Shown: piece after piece, positions 46,024 to 58,000 of the stretch
How positions within the stretch are numbered: the stretch's first letter is position 1
Layout: each line of letters opens with the position of its first letter
Assembly: GCA_033065855.1 (NCBI GenBank)
Contig: JAVXUO010002355.1
Coordinates: 1-64,000 of the forward strand
Reading direction: 5' to 3'
Source: Escallonia rubra
Lineage: Eukaryota; Streptophyta; Magnoliopsida; Escalloniales; Escalloniaceae
Length of the DNA stretch: 64,000 nucleotides
Notes under the pieces: model-generated
What the model was told of the DNA's origin: nothing
The model's database searches: none
Seen by the model: the letters and a program-made list of their open reading frames with translations, nothing else
Made by a program: the position numbers and the translations under genes

Positions 46024-46289
46024 TGCCCGAATATTCGATTTGTTAGAGTAGGTTTAGAGTCCATTAGGCACTTATTTGAACTTTGATGTAATGCATAACT
46101 ATTTTTTTATAAGTTAAGATTTTGATTAGCAATTCATATCTAAATGATTAGACTGAATGTATGCTCACAATCTTGCATAGAAATGATGGAGAAAGGGATA
46201 AAAATTAGATTGAAATTGGGGATTCAATTGAGTTGAATTGAATTGTAATACAGGTAGAGGGTTTGGCCTCAAAATAGGCGAACTCTGTA

Positions 46290-46560
46290 AACAATTTATA
46301 AAAACTGACTAACCGACTGGTTAGTCAAAAACCAAATTCAACTTTATGGTAAAATTAAAAGTTGATTAGGAACAAAATCCAATTCTATGGTAAAATCGGA
46401 CGGTTGAGCAAAAGAAAATTTGATTTTTCTGGTAAAATTAGACGATTGATCAGAAGTAAAATCAATTTTTATGGTAAAACCGGACAGTTGATCATAAAGA
46501 TTGACTGTCAAACTGTTTTGAACAAAAGGAAAACCAACTGGTTTGTTCAAATTCGTCCGG
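46290..46560 (+). repeat. Four-unit tandem repeat of about 42 bp
   Basis: The word 'ttatggtaaaa' or a variant starts near 46344, 46385, 46428 and 46469. Each is followed by a form of 'tcggacggttgagcaaaag'. Units are about 20-25% diverged. It belongs with the GGTTAGTC/CGGACGGTT motif family. Confidence 0.65.
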
Positions 46561-46799
46561 TTTATCCCATAAAAAGTTTTTATTTCTAAAGTTTTTGAAT
46601 CCTATCTCTATACAATTTAAGGCTCTCTTATTATAAATTCGGGACTCATCCTTTCAGATGGGCATTTGACTTTCATTCTTAAAAGAACTCCCAACGGTCT
46701 CCGAAAATAATCCCACAATCTTCAAGCTCCAATTCCGAGCCTTTTCTGATTCCTTTAACAAAATCAAATTTATTCATGTTGATAGGTGAATCAATCTGA

Positions 46800-47437
46800 G
46801 GTTTGTCATGAGTTTGCGATTATCATGTCTTTCGACTCGGTTTGGATGAGCTTTGCCTGACTCATGAAGAATTCTCTGACCTTGTAGACAGACATCCTTG
46901 CGAACTTACCCATTGCTGCCACAGTCATTCAAGACGGCTATGTTAAGGACCCGAGGGATTTGTTCGGAGTCAACGAATAACATGTATCCTAGGTGAGTGT
47001 ATTCTACTTTTTCCTAAAATAGAATATTTCTCTGTTAAACTGGATAATCGTTATCAACGGTATGCATGTGGTCGGGTGGCGACCTGGGGTTGTGTCTGAT
47101 GGCCAAATACCTTATTGTCATTGGCTCTAGTGTTGCTCATGTAAGTCTGGCTAAGTTGCTAGTCCAAGTGTCTCCAAAAGGCAAAACCATGATTCCGATA
47201 ATGGTAGCTGAGACCATAAAAGGGATTACTGGGGTGCATGAGGATCCGAGTGCTCTGTAGCCCTTTGCTTCTGTATATGTGGCTTCTAGATCACTTGCGG
47301 CTGATAGCTACACCTATTGAGGGGAGATATCGCCCTTGATCTTTTTGTGCTTGGCGTTTTCTGTTTGAAGGCCGTTCTCACATTGATGATTGGACTCGTT
47401 TGTTCTGCATGCAAGAGTCCAAGGACATTCGTTGGAC
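46800..47437 (+). pseudogene. DUF7745-like transposon ORF remnant
   Basis: The clearest segment, 47090-47260, reads LIVIGSSVAHVSLAKLLVQV then KTMIPIMVAETIKGITGVHE. It resembles the plant retroelement-associated DUF7745 family, where a similar block ends in a statement such as ILAETYR. Further pieces (RYRP, CAWRFLFEGRSHIDDWTRLF near 47350-47400) fit the same family. Stops and shifts interrupt it. It ends where hAT sequence begins. The assignment rests on pattern memory. Confidence 0.4.
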
Positions 47438-48015
47438 ATGCGTGAATTTATTATTCATGATGCACAAGCTTTTAGTTTTGCCGATAATGTTAAGCACTTT
47501 AGATATATGAACACTTACGTGCAACCTTTGTACAAAAAGGTTCATAGAAACACAACTCGATCCGATGAAATTAGACAGTATAATGCTGCTAAAGCATGCT
47601 TGATTAATTATTTTTGATAATTTTGATGATAGAGTTAGTCTTACTTCTGATGTTTGGCAATCTCCATTTACTTTTTTTTAGTTATGCTTGTGTGACGGCC
47701 CATTGGATTGATTCTGATTGGACTATGAACAAGAGAATCATCGCTTTCAAACTCTTTCCTTACATGCATGATGCAGCTAGCGTTGCTACTATTATAATTA
47801 ATGCATGTACCACATTTAAAATAAAGAACAAGATTATGAGTATAAGTTTTGACAATGCTTCTAACAATAAAATTGTTATTCTAACAATAAAGTTGTTATT
47901 TCAGCCTTAAAGGAAAGCCTTCAACATGTACTTGCTGGTGAATTATTTCATGTTCCATGTGTTTGTCATATAATTAATTAATTAATTGTTCAAGATGGTT
48001 TAGCTGCTGCAGGAG
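47438..48015 (+). pseudogene. hAT transposase fragment (RICESLEEPER/DAYSLEEPER type)
   Basis: It reads MREFIIHDAQAFSFADN, then DEIRQYNAAKACLINYF, SLTSDVWQSPFTF (after a shift), YACVTAHWIDSDWTMNKRII, FKLFPYMHDA, MSISFDNASNN and FHVPCVCHIINL. These are ordered blocks of the catalytic region of plant hAT transposases, including the TSDxW and DNAxxN motifs. A small tandem duplication (acaataaaattgttattct / acaataaagttgttatttc) near 47865-47900 breaks the frame. The zinc-finger N-terminus and dimerisation C-terminus are missing. Confidence 0.8.
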
Positions 48016-49866
48016 ATATAAGGAGAAAGAAATAAAATAGAGAAAGGGAGGAAGGGAAGAAGGGAAGAAGAGAAGAAAGAACAAAGCAGAGAGATTTGCA
48101 TAAACTTTCTTGAATTGGCTTGGGCTTAATTTTCTTTAAGGTAGGTTATCTTGTGCTTTTAGATTTTTAAATCATGTATGAGAAGTACTATGAGTAGTAA
48201 AATAATTATAAACTTTCTTGGAATGATCTTAAGTGAGATATGTTAATTTTGTTTGGGAAACCTACAGAACAAACATAAAAATGAAGTAATGTTGGTGCCT
48301 AGAAATGCATAGTTTTAGTTAAGGTATGTGTTTGGTTATTTTATATATTATACCACTACATGTGTAGAGTATACACACCAAATTTAAGATTATTTCAACT
48401 ATTATTACTATTTTTTAAAATTCGTAACTTGAAACATGTACTGCGAAACTGTTGTTGGACAGATTCTGAAGTCTGTCTTTGGAAGGAATTAACATGACTT
48501 TAAAATAATATTTTCGAGTCAAATAAAATACTGAGATGTAGATCTTTAAGTTTAGTTTTCAGAAGTTTGATTGTAGAGACCTTGTAATTAAATTGTTATG
48601 ATTTTCGGAGTACAGACTACTCCTGCTGCCAATTGAAATACTGGGCAAATTATGTAACCAAAATTAGTAGTTCCTTGAGTTGGGGTTAATGTTGAATAAC
48701 TAGGTAAATTTCAGGTCTTAAATGGACACTCAAATATCTACATAATAATATAAGTATACATATGGGTAGGGTACTTAAGGAAGAACATCAAATTATTTCT
48801 TGCTTGATTACCGAGTTAGTTTGTGCATTAGAGATTAGTTTACATGTTTGGCATGTGTTGTTGATAATATGGCAAATATGACTTGAGAGTGGATTAAACC
48901 TCTTTTGAGGTACTTGATGACATTTTTGTTGTTATCTGTACATGATTATGCATGTCACGTGAAGAAGGAGAAAAAAGTGAGTTGATGGTGTTATTTGCCG
49001 GGGTTGGAAGTTATCCGGCCAGGGTTCTCGTTCTCGTTCACATCTCGATAGTACGTACTAGCTATGCGTACTACTTCCCTAAAGGAATTATTGGCGTGCT
49101 TATGATGACATTGGACTTCTTCTATCGAACCCGCTATATCAGTTGGTTGCGATACGAAAAGTCTCTCGCACTCAAGGAAGGTTAGCTTGTGCATGAAGGG
49201 CATATTTGCATATTGATGTTCTTGTACTTGGCTCATATTTGTCTTGAACTTGTTTACACTGTTTCGTTATACTTATTGAGATTAAGTCAGTATTTAGGTC
49301 TTGCTTGCCATTCTCGTATATGTTTTACAAGATTCCAAATCTTGCTCGATATGCTATTCCTATTTCTTTTGAAGGCAAGTGCTAACAAATATTTGTAAGT
49401 GATACTCGATAAGTTAAAATTATTCTTTAGTACATATGTATCATCTGTTCAAGTGACTTGCATGTTTGTACTAACCATTCATAATAAAACCAATTCATGT
49501 TTGGACTTAGAATCACAGGATACCCTACTGAGCCATCAGGCTGACCCATTCCTGATATTTTTTTTCTAGGTTCGGAGTCGGAATATTTGCCAGGGGACGA
49601 AGAGGATTACCTTGGGGAGAATCAAGAGTATTACGTTGGGTGAGCAAAGCTTTAGTTGTTCTTCTTTTGTTTTGGAATGTAGCACTTGTATAGGAGAGAG
49701 GTGGTCTGTAATATAATGTTATGTTGAGTCTTTTCACTAGGACGACTGTAACATTTAAGCCATACTTCCACTGTTTCTTTTGAGGTTTGTAGTGAAGCTA
49801 TGTTTATCTTTTGAGGCATTTATGTTAACCAACTGGTTTAGTGTTGCACCCCTTCCGGGGGGTGTG
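48016..49866 (+). mobile_element. 5' LTR of gypsy element 5 (left end unclear)
   Basis: It ends ...CCGGGGGGTGTGA, nine bases before the primer-binding site. It includes a purine-rich leader at 48017-48090 and a conserved-looking segment 'ttcggagtcggaatatttgc' near 49571. The left end probably lies at or soon after the hAT fragment and shows no clear TG start, so the LTR may be truncated. No host gene is visible. Confidence 0.55.
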
Positions 49867-49874
49867 AAGTTTAG

Positions 49875-49886
49875 TGGTATCAGAGC
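49875..49886 (+). other. Primer-binding site of gypsy element 5
   Basis: TGGTATCAGAGC, complementary to the initiator methionine tRNA 3' end, as in gypsy element 1. Confidence 0.9.
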
Positions 49887-49993
49887 TATAGTTGCTTACA
49901 AGCCAGGCTAAGATCTTCGAAATTGATTAGTTTATTTGATTTTGAAAATTGGTGTGGCCTAAACATATTCTTTCGCCTGTTCAGGTGTGATAT

Positions 49994-51420
49994 ATGGCAG
50001 GCCAGAGAGAGGAAAGTACTATGGGGCAGGGTACACAAGGAACTAATCCTAATTTACGGGAGATCATTGGGTTAGTTTGACGTATAGCGAATGCCCTAGA
50101 ATATTCGCAAAACAATCACCAGCACAGTCAGGTTGGTGAGAGTTCTCAGGTGAGGTCCGTTATAGCTACTAATGATCTGACCTTGCTTGAAAGATTTGTT
50201 AAGCTTAAGCCTAATGTATTCTCAGGAGGCACTAATTAAGATGAGGCAGAGGAATGTATAAGCAATGAGGAGAAGTTATTTAAGAGAATGCAATTAACTC
50301 TTGCACGAAAAGTTTCTTTGGCTATTTTTTATTTGAGTGAGGATGCGGGATTTTGGTGGAAGACGATTGATGCAAAGTGGACAGCTAATAATGCTATAAG
50401 AACTTGGGATTTGTTTACAACTGAGTTTAATTACAAGTATATTCTGGCAAGTGTTAGAAGAGATATGGAATTGGCTTTCCTGGAACTTGAACAAAAAAAC
50501 AAGACTGTACAAAAATATGAAAAATAATTTACTGCTTTAGCTCGACATGCATCTTATTTGGTTGAGAGTGGTGATAGGAAAGCTAGAAAGTTTGAGATTG
50601 GCTTGAATCCTGACATACATGAAGCTATAACACCTTTTTGGCTATTTTTTATTTGACTGAGGATGCGGGATTTTGGTGGAAGACGATTGATGCAAAGTGG
50701 ACAGCTAATAATGCTATAAGAACTTGGGATTTGTTTACAACTGAGTTTAATTATAAGTATATTCTGGCAAGTGTTAGAAGAGATATGGAATTGGCTTTCC
50801 TGGAACTTGAACAAAAAAACAAGACTGTACAAAAATATGAAAAATAATTTACTGCTTTAGCTCGACATGCATCTTATTTGGTTGAGGGTGGTGATAGGAA
50901 AGCTAGAAAGTTTGAGATTGGCTTGAATCATGACATACATGAAGCTATAACACCTCTTAATATCTCTGATTGTCACGAGATTATAGATCGGGCACGTAAT
51001 ATTGAGAGGACCTAGGGGTTTACACGGGCAAAGAGGGCACATATGAGTTTATCTAGGCCTCCGGTGCAACAGTGGCAGGCGGGAAGATTTCTTTCTACAT
51101 CAGGTGTAGGAAATGTCTGAGAATAGATATGAGGAGTATGGCGCATGCACCCAGACCTCAGACAAAGGGATTTATGTCACGACCATTAATAACTGGACCA
51201 CGACCTCAGCTTAGGCCTGGAGTGAAGCCTACTCAGTATATACCACCTCAATAGCAACCTGCATAGGCAGTTAGTCGATATTGCACTTTTTGTGGTATGA
51301 CTGGGCATATAGAAGAGGTTTGTAGGAAAAGAAAGGGGACATGTTTTGCATGTGGCTCACAGGGGCATCAAATGAGGGATTATCCTAAGAATAGAGGATC
51401 TGTGGCCAGATATTAGTACA
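49994..51420 (+). pseudogene. gag of gypsy element 5 (with internal duplication)
   Basis: The frame starts MAGQREESTMGQGTQG at 49994. A stop interrupts at about 50080 (GLV*RIANAL) and another replaces a residue near 50238. The capsid block FLELEQ and WWKTIDAKWTANN appears twice because of a 320-bp tandem duplication; both copies share the stop after KYEK. The nucleocapsid part at 51270-51400 shows CTFCGMTGHIEEVC (complete knuckle) and CFACGSQGHQMRDY, where the last cysteine has become tyrosine. Confidence 0.85.
50321..50960 (+). repeat. 320-bp tandem duplication inside gag
   Basis: 50321-50640 and 50641-50960 are nearly identical. By eye there are four substitutions in the first 315 positions (offsets about 17, 103, 247, 290), after which the copies part. 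The shared junction word is a T-rich 'tttg/gct'. The common TAA stop in both copies shows the frame was already dead before duplication. Confidence 0.92.
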
Positions 51421-51429
51421 AGTAGAAGG

Positions 51430-52065
51430 ATGAATAAACTGATGATAAAGGCCAGAGCATTTGCACTGGGACAGCGTGAGGTACAGGGATCGCCTGCCGT
51501 TGTTGAAGGTACTGTTCTAATTTCCGGTACTTTGGCTAGAGTATTGATTGATCCTGGCTCTACACATTCATATGTCGCATCACGTTTCTTACATCATTTG
51601 CCTATGCTGTCGAAATCTTTACGTTTTATGGTCAAAGTCAGTAATCCTGTGGGTGATTCTTTATATACAGATAGCGTGTACAAAGCCTGTGAGATTAACA
51701 TGAATAACCATGTATTGCATGCTAATTTGATTGCACTGCCTATGCAGGAGTTGGATGTTATTTTGGGTATGGATTGGTTATCCAACAATCATGCGAGTGT
51801 TGACTGTTTTGCCAAGACTGTTACGTTTACTCTACCTTGTCAGTCAGTATTTATGTATGTGGGGGTTAAAAGTCCAATTGCTATCCCTATTATTTCTGCC
51901 TTACGTGCTCGGAAATTACTTGATAAGTGTTGTGTGGGGTATATTGTGTATGCTATTGTCTGTTCGAAGACAGTGGCTAGGCAGGAGGACATCCCTATTG
52001 TTTGGGAATATTCAGATGTATTTTCTCAGGACTTGATTACTTTACCACCTGATAGGGAGATATAA
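51430..52065 (+). pseudogene. Aspartic protease region of gypsy element 5, open over 211 codons
   Basis: A 211-codon frame reads through the protease-like domain: ARVLIDPGSTHSYVASRF with the DPGS active-site motif, ELDVILGMDWLSNNHASVDC, then the linker to [22 protein letters not shown] and PDREI, ending at a TAA replacing the usual next residue. It is the longest open frame in the window and is well preserved, but it is cut off from gag and RT by stops. Confidence 0.85.
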
Positions 52066-53330
52066 TTTGTTATTGAACTTGTTCCGGGCACTGCACCTAT
52101 ATCCAAAGCTCCCTACTGAATTGAAAGAGTTAAAGGTACAATTACAAGATTTACTTGATAAAGGCTTTATTAGACCAAGTACTTCACCTTGGGGTTAACC
52201 TGTATTATTTGTAAAGAAAAAGGATGGTACTTTACGTTTATGTATTGACTATAGATAGTTAAATCAGGTAACCATAAAGAATAAATACCCATTACCCCAT
52301 ATCGAGGATTTGTTTGATCAGTTGCAAGAAGATATGATATTTTCTAAATTGGATTTGAGGTTTGGTTATCATCAGTTAAGGGTAAGGGAGGAGGATGTCT
52401 CTAAGACTGCTTTCAGGACTAGGTATGATCATTACAAATTTCTAGTTACGCCATTTGGGGTTACTAATGCACCCGCGGCGTTTATGGATTTGATGAATCG
52501 CATATTCAAACCATACTTGGATAGTTTTGTGGTAGTCTTTATTGACGATATTTTGGTTTATTCTCGGGATACCCAACAACAAGCTTAGCATCTCAGACTT
52601 GTTTTGCAAACCTTACGGGATAAAAAGTTGTATGCCGAATGTGAAAAGTGTATGTTTTGGTTGGAACAAGTTATTTTTCTGGGGCACATAATATCAGGTG
52701 CAGGAATATCAGTGGATCCGGCTAAGATTGAGGCTGTACAAAGTTGGAAAACGCCCTCAACAGTATCGGAGGTATGTAGTTTTTTTTTTGGGTTAGCCAG
52801 ATATTACTGTAGATTTGTTGAGAGATATTCTAAAATTGCTGGTCCATTATCGCGTTTGACTCAGAACAAAGTAATTTTTATTTGGGATGATAAATGTGAG
52901 AACAATTTTCAGGAGTTGAAACATAGATTGGTCAATGCACCTATTTTTTTGGTTCTGCCTAATGAGAATGATGATTTTGTAATATACAGCGATGCATTTC
53001 ATAAAGGTTTGGGTTGTGTGCTTATGCAAAGAGGTTAGGTAATTGCTTATGTATCACGTAAATTGAAGCCATATGAAGAGAATTATCCTACCCATGATCT
53101 GGAATTGGCCGCTATTGTTTTTGCCTTGCATAAATGGAGACATTATTTGTATGGAGCAGTATTTGAGGTCTATACTGATCACAAGAATTTGAAATATTTA
53201 TTTTCACAGAAGGAACTGAATATGAGACAGTGTAGATAGATGAAATTATTAAATGATTACAATTGTTCCATTTCATATCACCTGGGTAAGGCTAATGCGG
53301 TTGCTGATGCCTTAAGCTGAAAGAATACGA
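52066..53330 (+). pseudogene. Reverse transcriptase and RNase H of gypsy element 5 (decayed)
   Basis: RT motifs are in order: [18 protein letters not shown] (stop) [53 protein letters not shown], and the catalytic [14 protein letters not shown] at about 52530-52570. The thumb/connection follows ([35 protein letters not shown]), then RNase H ([67 protein letters not shown]). There is a frameshift at about 52110 and stops at about 52196, 52258, 52587, 53036, 53238 and 53320. Confidence 0.9.
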
Positions 53331-54010
53331 TTGCTAGTTTAATGCTTAAGGAATGGGATATGTTGACTGATGTGTGTGATTGGAGGCTGCGTGCAACTAG
53401 AACGGGCTTTTTATGTGCTAATATTAAAGTTTGGCCTGCATTAATGCAATTCATACTGGAAGCTCAGGGGAAGGACCCAGAGTTGTAGAAAATTAGAACG
53501 GATATGGAGCAAGGATTGCAATCTAAAGGTATATTGAGATTTAGAGATCGTGTTTGTGTATCAAATGATGCTGAGGTTAAACATGAGATTTTGAAAGAAG
53601 CACATCAGAGTAAGTATAGTATTCATCCGAGTAACACTAAAATTTACAGAGATTTAAAATCACATTATTGGTGGAATGGTATGAAGTGTGATATAGCTAA
53701 ATTTGTTTCCAAGTGACTAACATGTCAGCTGGTGAAGGTAGCACATCAAAATCCGGGTGGTTATTTACAGCCTCTATCTATTTCTGAGTGGAAATGGGAG
53801 CACATAACCATGGATTTTTTGACAGGTTTACCGCGGACTCGAGACGAAAATGATGTGATTTGGGTAATAGTAGACCGTCTTACTAAGTCTGCACATTTTC
53901 TTACTCTGAATATGAAATATTCCTTGAAAAAACTAGCTAAGTTGTATATCGATGAGATAGTTCGTTTGCATGGAGTTCCTGTTAGCAGTGTTTCCGACAC
54001 TCATGTAGTT
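53331..54010 (+). pseudogene. Integrase of gypsy element 5, truncated
   Basis: The zinc-binding part is at 53600-53740: AHQSKYSIHPSNTKIYRDLK, then FVSK-stop-LTCQLVK, where TGA stands in place of the first cysteine of the HHCC set. The core follows with WKWEHITMDFLTGLPRT (first catalytic Asp), VIVDRLTKSAHFL and LHGVPVSSVSD (second Asp) near 53990. The sequence breaks at about 54010 into an LTR fragment, so the catalytic Glu, the C-terminal domain and the 3' LTR are lost. Confidence 0.88.
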
Positions 54011-54960
54011 AACAATAGGTGGTCACTAATATGTGTACACCATTCATTTAATATACCGAGATACCAGGAGGCGCTCGGCATTAGGCCTTGGAGATGAGAG
54101 TACAGTCGAATTCGCCTCGATAACTAAAAAGTCCAAGGGTTTTAACTGTTGCCCTTCGATGGATAAGTTTGGGACAATCGTGCGTGTGTGGGTCACAGAA
54201 ATAAAAGCACAATTACCACAGTTGTAGCATATTATACATGTTAGACAAAACAAAGGAAAACACGGAAGGCTGAAAGAGAAACAAAAAGTTTCAAGTCTAG
54301 TCCTCTTATTAAGTCCCAAGTGGAGTCGCCACAGCAGCGAACCGCCTCGAAAATTCATAGACACGGGAAGGTCTAAAACTCGAAGTTGCCATCTTACTTC
54401 ATGAAATAAAGGAAAAATAAGAATAAAAAAAACCCTAAAAAGACTCTAAAATACCCAATTAGGCTTCTAATATATGGAAGTCAGAGATGGAATGTTCAAA
54501 GACTAAGTTATACAGCAAAAAGGTGTTACGCACCTGTTATACCCTAACGGTCTCTACTTTCTTTTATGAATTTTTGGCCTTTTAAGACGTAAGACACACA
54601 TGCACATAAATGTTTAAATCCAGCCTAACATAATTCTATGACTTTGGTTTGAGTAAGATAACGGGGTTAAATGGCCTACTTATCTGATCGGACAAACTGG
54701 AATTAAAACCACCGTAGTTCGACCAGGCCCTACAGGAGGCAACTTAAACTTCGATCTTCGAAACGAATATAGAAAAATGAATATGAAATATTCTCTTCAT
54801 AAATTTGTTTTTGTTTACCGATATTTGGTCGAGGGAATGGGAAATATTCTAGACTTCTTTAATCTAGACTAAACTAGAAAGCATTATGAAGTTACCTCTT
54901 AACGGCAGCTTAGAAGACTTAGAACCACCTCGGAATGAATCCATGATACAAGTAAATCAC
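54011..54960 (-). mobile_element. Minus-strand fragment of a Tat/Ogre-like element: PBS and LTR part
   Basis: The minus-strand primer-binding site TGGCGACTCCACTTGGGACT lies at 54312-54331. To its right (54333-54960) is the 3' portion of an LTR related to 4463-5679, with the shared end GAGGCGGTTCGCT. To its left (54020-54311) is internal leader sequence similar to 4200-4440, including 'agaaataaaagtgcaa'-like and 'caagtctagtcctctta' words. The LTR start is missing. Confidence 0.65.
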
Positions 54961-55020
54961 TAACATTAAAAGTTTTACATGAAATGCTGAATATCTCCTT
55001 AGACACCACAAGAGTACAAT

Positions 55021-56500
55021 ATGGAGATTTTTCTCCATCAGACGCCGCCATTACCCCCATGTAAACCCACCTCCACAAACAACACAGAATTGCCAAATTA
55101 CCTCCTAACTCTCTTTTGGTTGGTGCAAAACTGGTGTTATTGCTGTTGGCGGGTGCAAAATTCGTGCTCTTGGTATAACCCTAAATCATGTCTCTTTAAT
55201 AGCAATTGGGTTTAATATGGAAACCGTGCAGTATAACACTGTAATAATTCAAGTTTGGGATCTCGGTATCGTATAACAATTTTGCTTGAATTTGTGTTTT
55301 CTACGGCGTTAAGGATTTCTATTGTATTTTGCTGGTGTAAATATAAGAAGAGAGACATTCTTGTGTAGTTTTTGGGGTCAAGTCCTTGAATTATTGGTTC
55401 CGTAATTACGTGTGCACCATCAATTCGTTTTGGGTATTCCTATGTTTTATAACATTCATTTATGAAGTCAAACATCCACTTTTAGGTTTGCATATGCAAT
55501 ACGAGGCCACATAAGTTAGAGGCTTATGCACAAAGTGTTGGAGCCTAATCTTTGAAAGTGCAGACTCCTAGTTTCTCCTAGACTTGATCTTCAAAGTACC
55601 AATTCACTTAAGGGTTTGGTTGCATGTGATTTCGACTAGCCCCTCGTGGCTGCCAATTTCTCCCAGCACTGAAGCATACAAAGCAACCTCTGTGCCTGTG
55701 TGCATGTACATATGTGAAGTTTCAATGTGTCACGCCAGAGAAATACGAAACCATGGAACCGATTCTAAGGGCTGGGGTTCGGGCTGCATTCGACGGTTGC
55801 AAAGCTAAAAATGTGATCTTTGATGAAACCACCAAATGACTTCCTCAAATTATCCTCCAAGAACGTCATATCAAGATTAATACACCCACAACAAAACAAT
55901 CAATGGAGATTTTTCTCCATCGGACGCCATCATCACTAGGGACGGATCCATAAAGTGCAATTGGAGGGGGACCGAAAAAGGTCATAAAAAAAATGATGGC
56001 TAACATGAAAAATTCGCGTCACTATTGAATACGTTAAGTACAAAATAGATTGTTCAATTTGACTATTAATCATATAATTTCACTGTTCATAATGATTTAT
56101 TTAAGTTGCTAAGATTAGTCAATAACAATTACTAATTGTATTGAGTATAAGTTAGCTTATTATAAGAATTTAGAATAAGAAAAAGAACTAACCTTGATCA
56201 CTTCGTGTTTCTTTGTCATATGAAGATATGAAATTTTGAATTTGGAAGAATGAAGATGGAGTAAAGGAACGAGAAAGACAAAGATTATGACGGTCGGTGG
56301 CACAAAAACTAAAAAACACAATAAAATAAAGTTCTAATACATCAATTTTATAATATAATAATATTTTCATTATTTGAAAATTGAAAAGGAATTTTTCAAA
56401 ATTTTGGGGGCTGCCATGGCCCCCCTTGGTCATGGGGTGGCTCCGCCCCATCACCCCATGCGAATCCACCTCCACAAACAACAAAGAATTGCTAAAAACA
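55021..56500. repeat. Two diverged direct copies of a segment starting ATGGAGATTTTTCTCCAT
   Basis: Copy 1 (55021-55100) reads atggagatttttctccatc, gacgcc, then 'ccacctccacaaacaaca'. Copy 2 starts at 55903 with the same order, but a 0.5-kb MITE separates gacgccatcatcac from catgcgaatccacctccaca (56457-56485). The first 18 bases are themselves a small palindrome. Between copies, 55100-55900, no gene is seen. Confidence 0.65.
55937..56449. mobile_element. hAT-like MITE (0.5 kb)
   Basis: The left end is TAGGGACGGATCCA and the complement of the right end is GGGGCGGAGCCA, imperfect inverted repeats in the style of plant hAT MITEs. It interrupts the direct-repeat segment above, whose halves can be matched on either side. 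Flanking 8-mers ATCATCAC and ATCACCCC agree at six of eight bases, consistent with the 8-bp hAT target duplication. The interior is AT-rich and noncoding. Confidence 0.6.
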
Positions 56501-56743
56501 GTCGAAGTTAAAAATGGCGAGGTGAGTGAGGGGCTTGTAAAGTTAAAAATAAAGGCAGCAAGGTTGGGATGGCAGAAAGGATGTGATGGCAGCAGCTGAG
56601 GGGTGCGGTACAATGGTTTCTTTCCTAATGCCAAATACTGGTGGAAGTAATATTTACTTGCGGCAGCAGCGTGAGAGAGGCGACAGCGGCAAAGAGGAGC
56701 AGCGGCACTTGAGGGATGTCAGCATGCGAGAGGGGCAGCATCT

Positions 56744-56774
56744 TGTGTGTGTGTGTGCGCGCGCGCGCGCGTGC

Positions 56775-56810
<36 letters not shown>
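56744..56810. repeat. Compound microsatellite (GT)n(GC)n(GT)n(GA)n
   Basis: Uninterrupted dinucleotide tracts follow one another. The alternating purine-pyrimidine GT/GC part could adopt Z-DNA. Frames through it are artefacts. Confidence 0.9.
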
Positions 56811-57354
56811 ATCCCACGGTTATGAGCCATGGGCTTTTACCCTGCTCATCAATTGTCTTGGATATAAGCCAATGGTATACTAATAACCATTGGCATACAA
56901 ACATTTTGCTAAAAGGGCCCTTTTGTGCCGTTGGCTTTTTCATCACCACCACAGAGCTCATTTCGGTTAGTGTGAATCACGGGTAGTTAAACCTTGCTAT
57001 TGGCAGTTTTTACGGGATTTTGGTGCGTAAACTCCAAAGCCACCAATAATATTTGCAATTCGCTGCAGGGATTTGAGGAAACCAGAAGACTAGCTGGAGG
57101 GGGATCTACGTTAAGCTTGCGCCATATGCTAGAGTAGTAGCAGCAGTCAGAGTATGCTCTTTGTTTTCTCGTGATAAGAGTTTAATTCTGAATAATGTTC
57201 TTTTGGTATCAATGCTTGTAGAAATTATATCCATTTTCTTGTTTTAGACGAGGGTACTCCGTGGTTTTCAATTTCGAAGTCGTATTTATGAAAAACATTC
57301 TTTGGTCATAGTGGTACATTATTGGATAGTCTCACTCATATTACTAATTCATTG

Positions 57355-58000
57355 TGTAGACACCTCATTTTTATAGGCCGTACTTTATTAGTGTTAGGCT
57401 TTGTTCTAATCGTTTAATCTAGGCTTAATATTGCTAGGCCTTATTTTAATTGTTTGAGTCTAGTTTAGGTGGCTCACTCTAGTTCGTCCAGTCCAGTTAG
57501 TTTGGACTTAGAACATTTCAAATTCTAATATGGCAGGAGGCCTAGTACGTGGTTTGGTTTAAAATAGATTTGATAAATACTTATAACTTTCAGATAGAGT
57601 ATTAGAACGGATCGGATCATCCATATAATAATCAATAAAAATAAACTCCAAATATTTGATATCTTTCTCTTTAAATAAAAACTGACAAAATAGGAAATGA
57701 ACTTTCAAATTTTTGGTTATTTTGTTAGTTGATCGTCCAATATGCTAACCTTGAATTCGTACTTATAACATGTGGTTTATCAGAATACATGGTCTTTTCC
57801 CTCTAGAGTTTATTTGAAAATACATTTATTTAGGGAGGAGAACCAGCCGGTTAACCAGTGGACTTAAATGAACTATCCGATAAGGTCGACTTGGACTTTA
57901 CAACCTATTTCAGTCTTATCTTTTAGAGGTGATAAGAATTATCAAGTGGTCTCCTTCTGCATTTCTAGTACCCCAAACCTCTACAAGAAGGCCCTCTAGC
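57355..58000 (+). mobile_element. LTR fragment of the TGTAGACACC family
   Basis: It starts TGTAGACACCTCATTTTT and shares with 32971 and 4463-5679 the early 'taggct' / 'cttaata' region, a 'gtccagtccagtt' block and an 'accagccggttaaccag' word near 57845. The right end could not be placed; similarity is not clear beyond about 58000. Confidence 0.55.
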
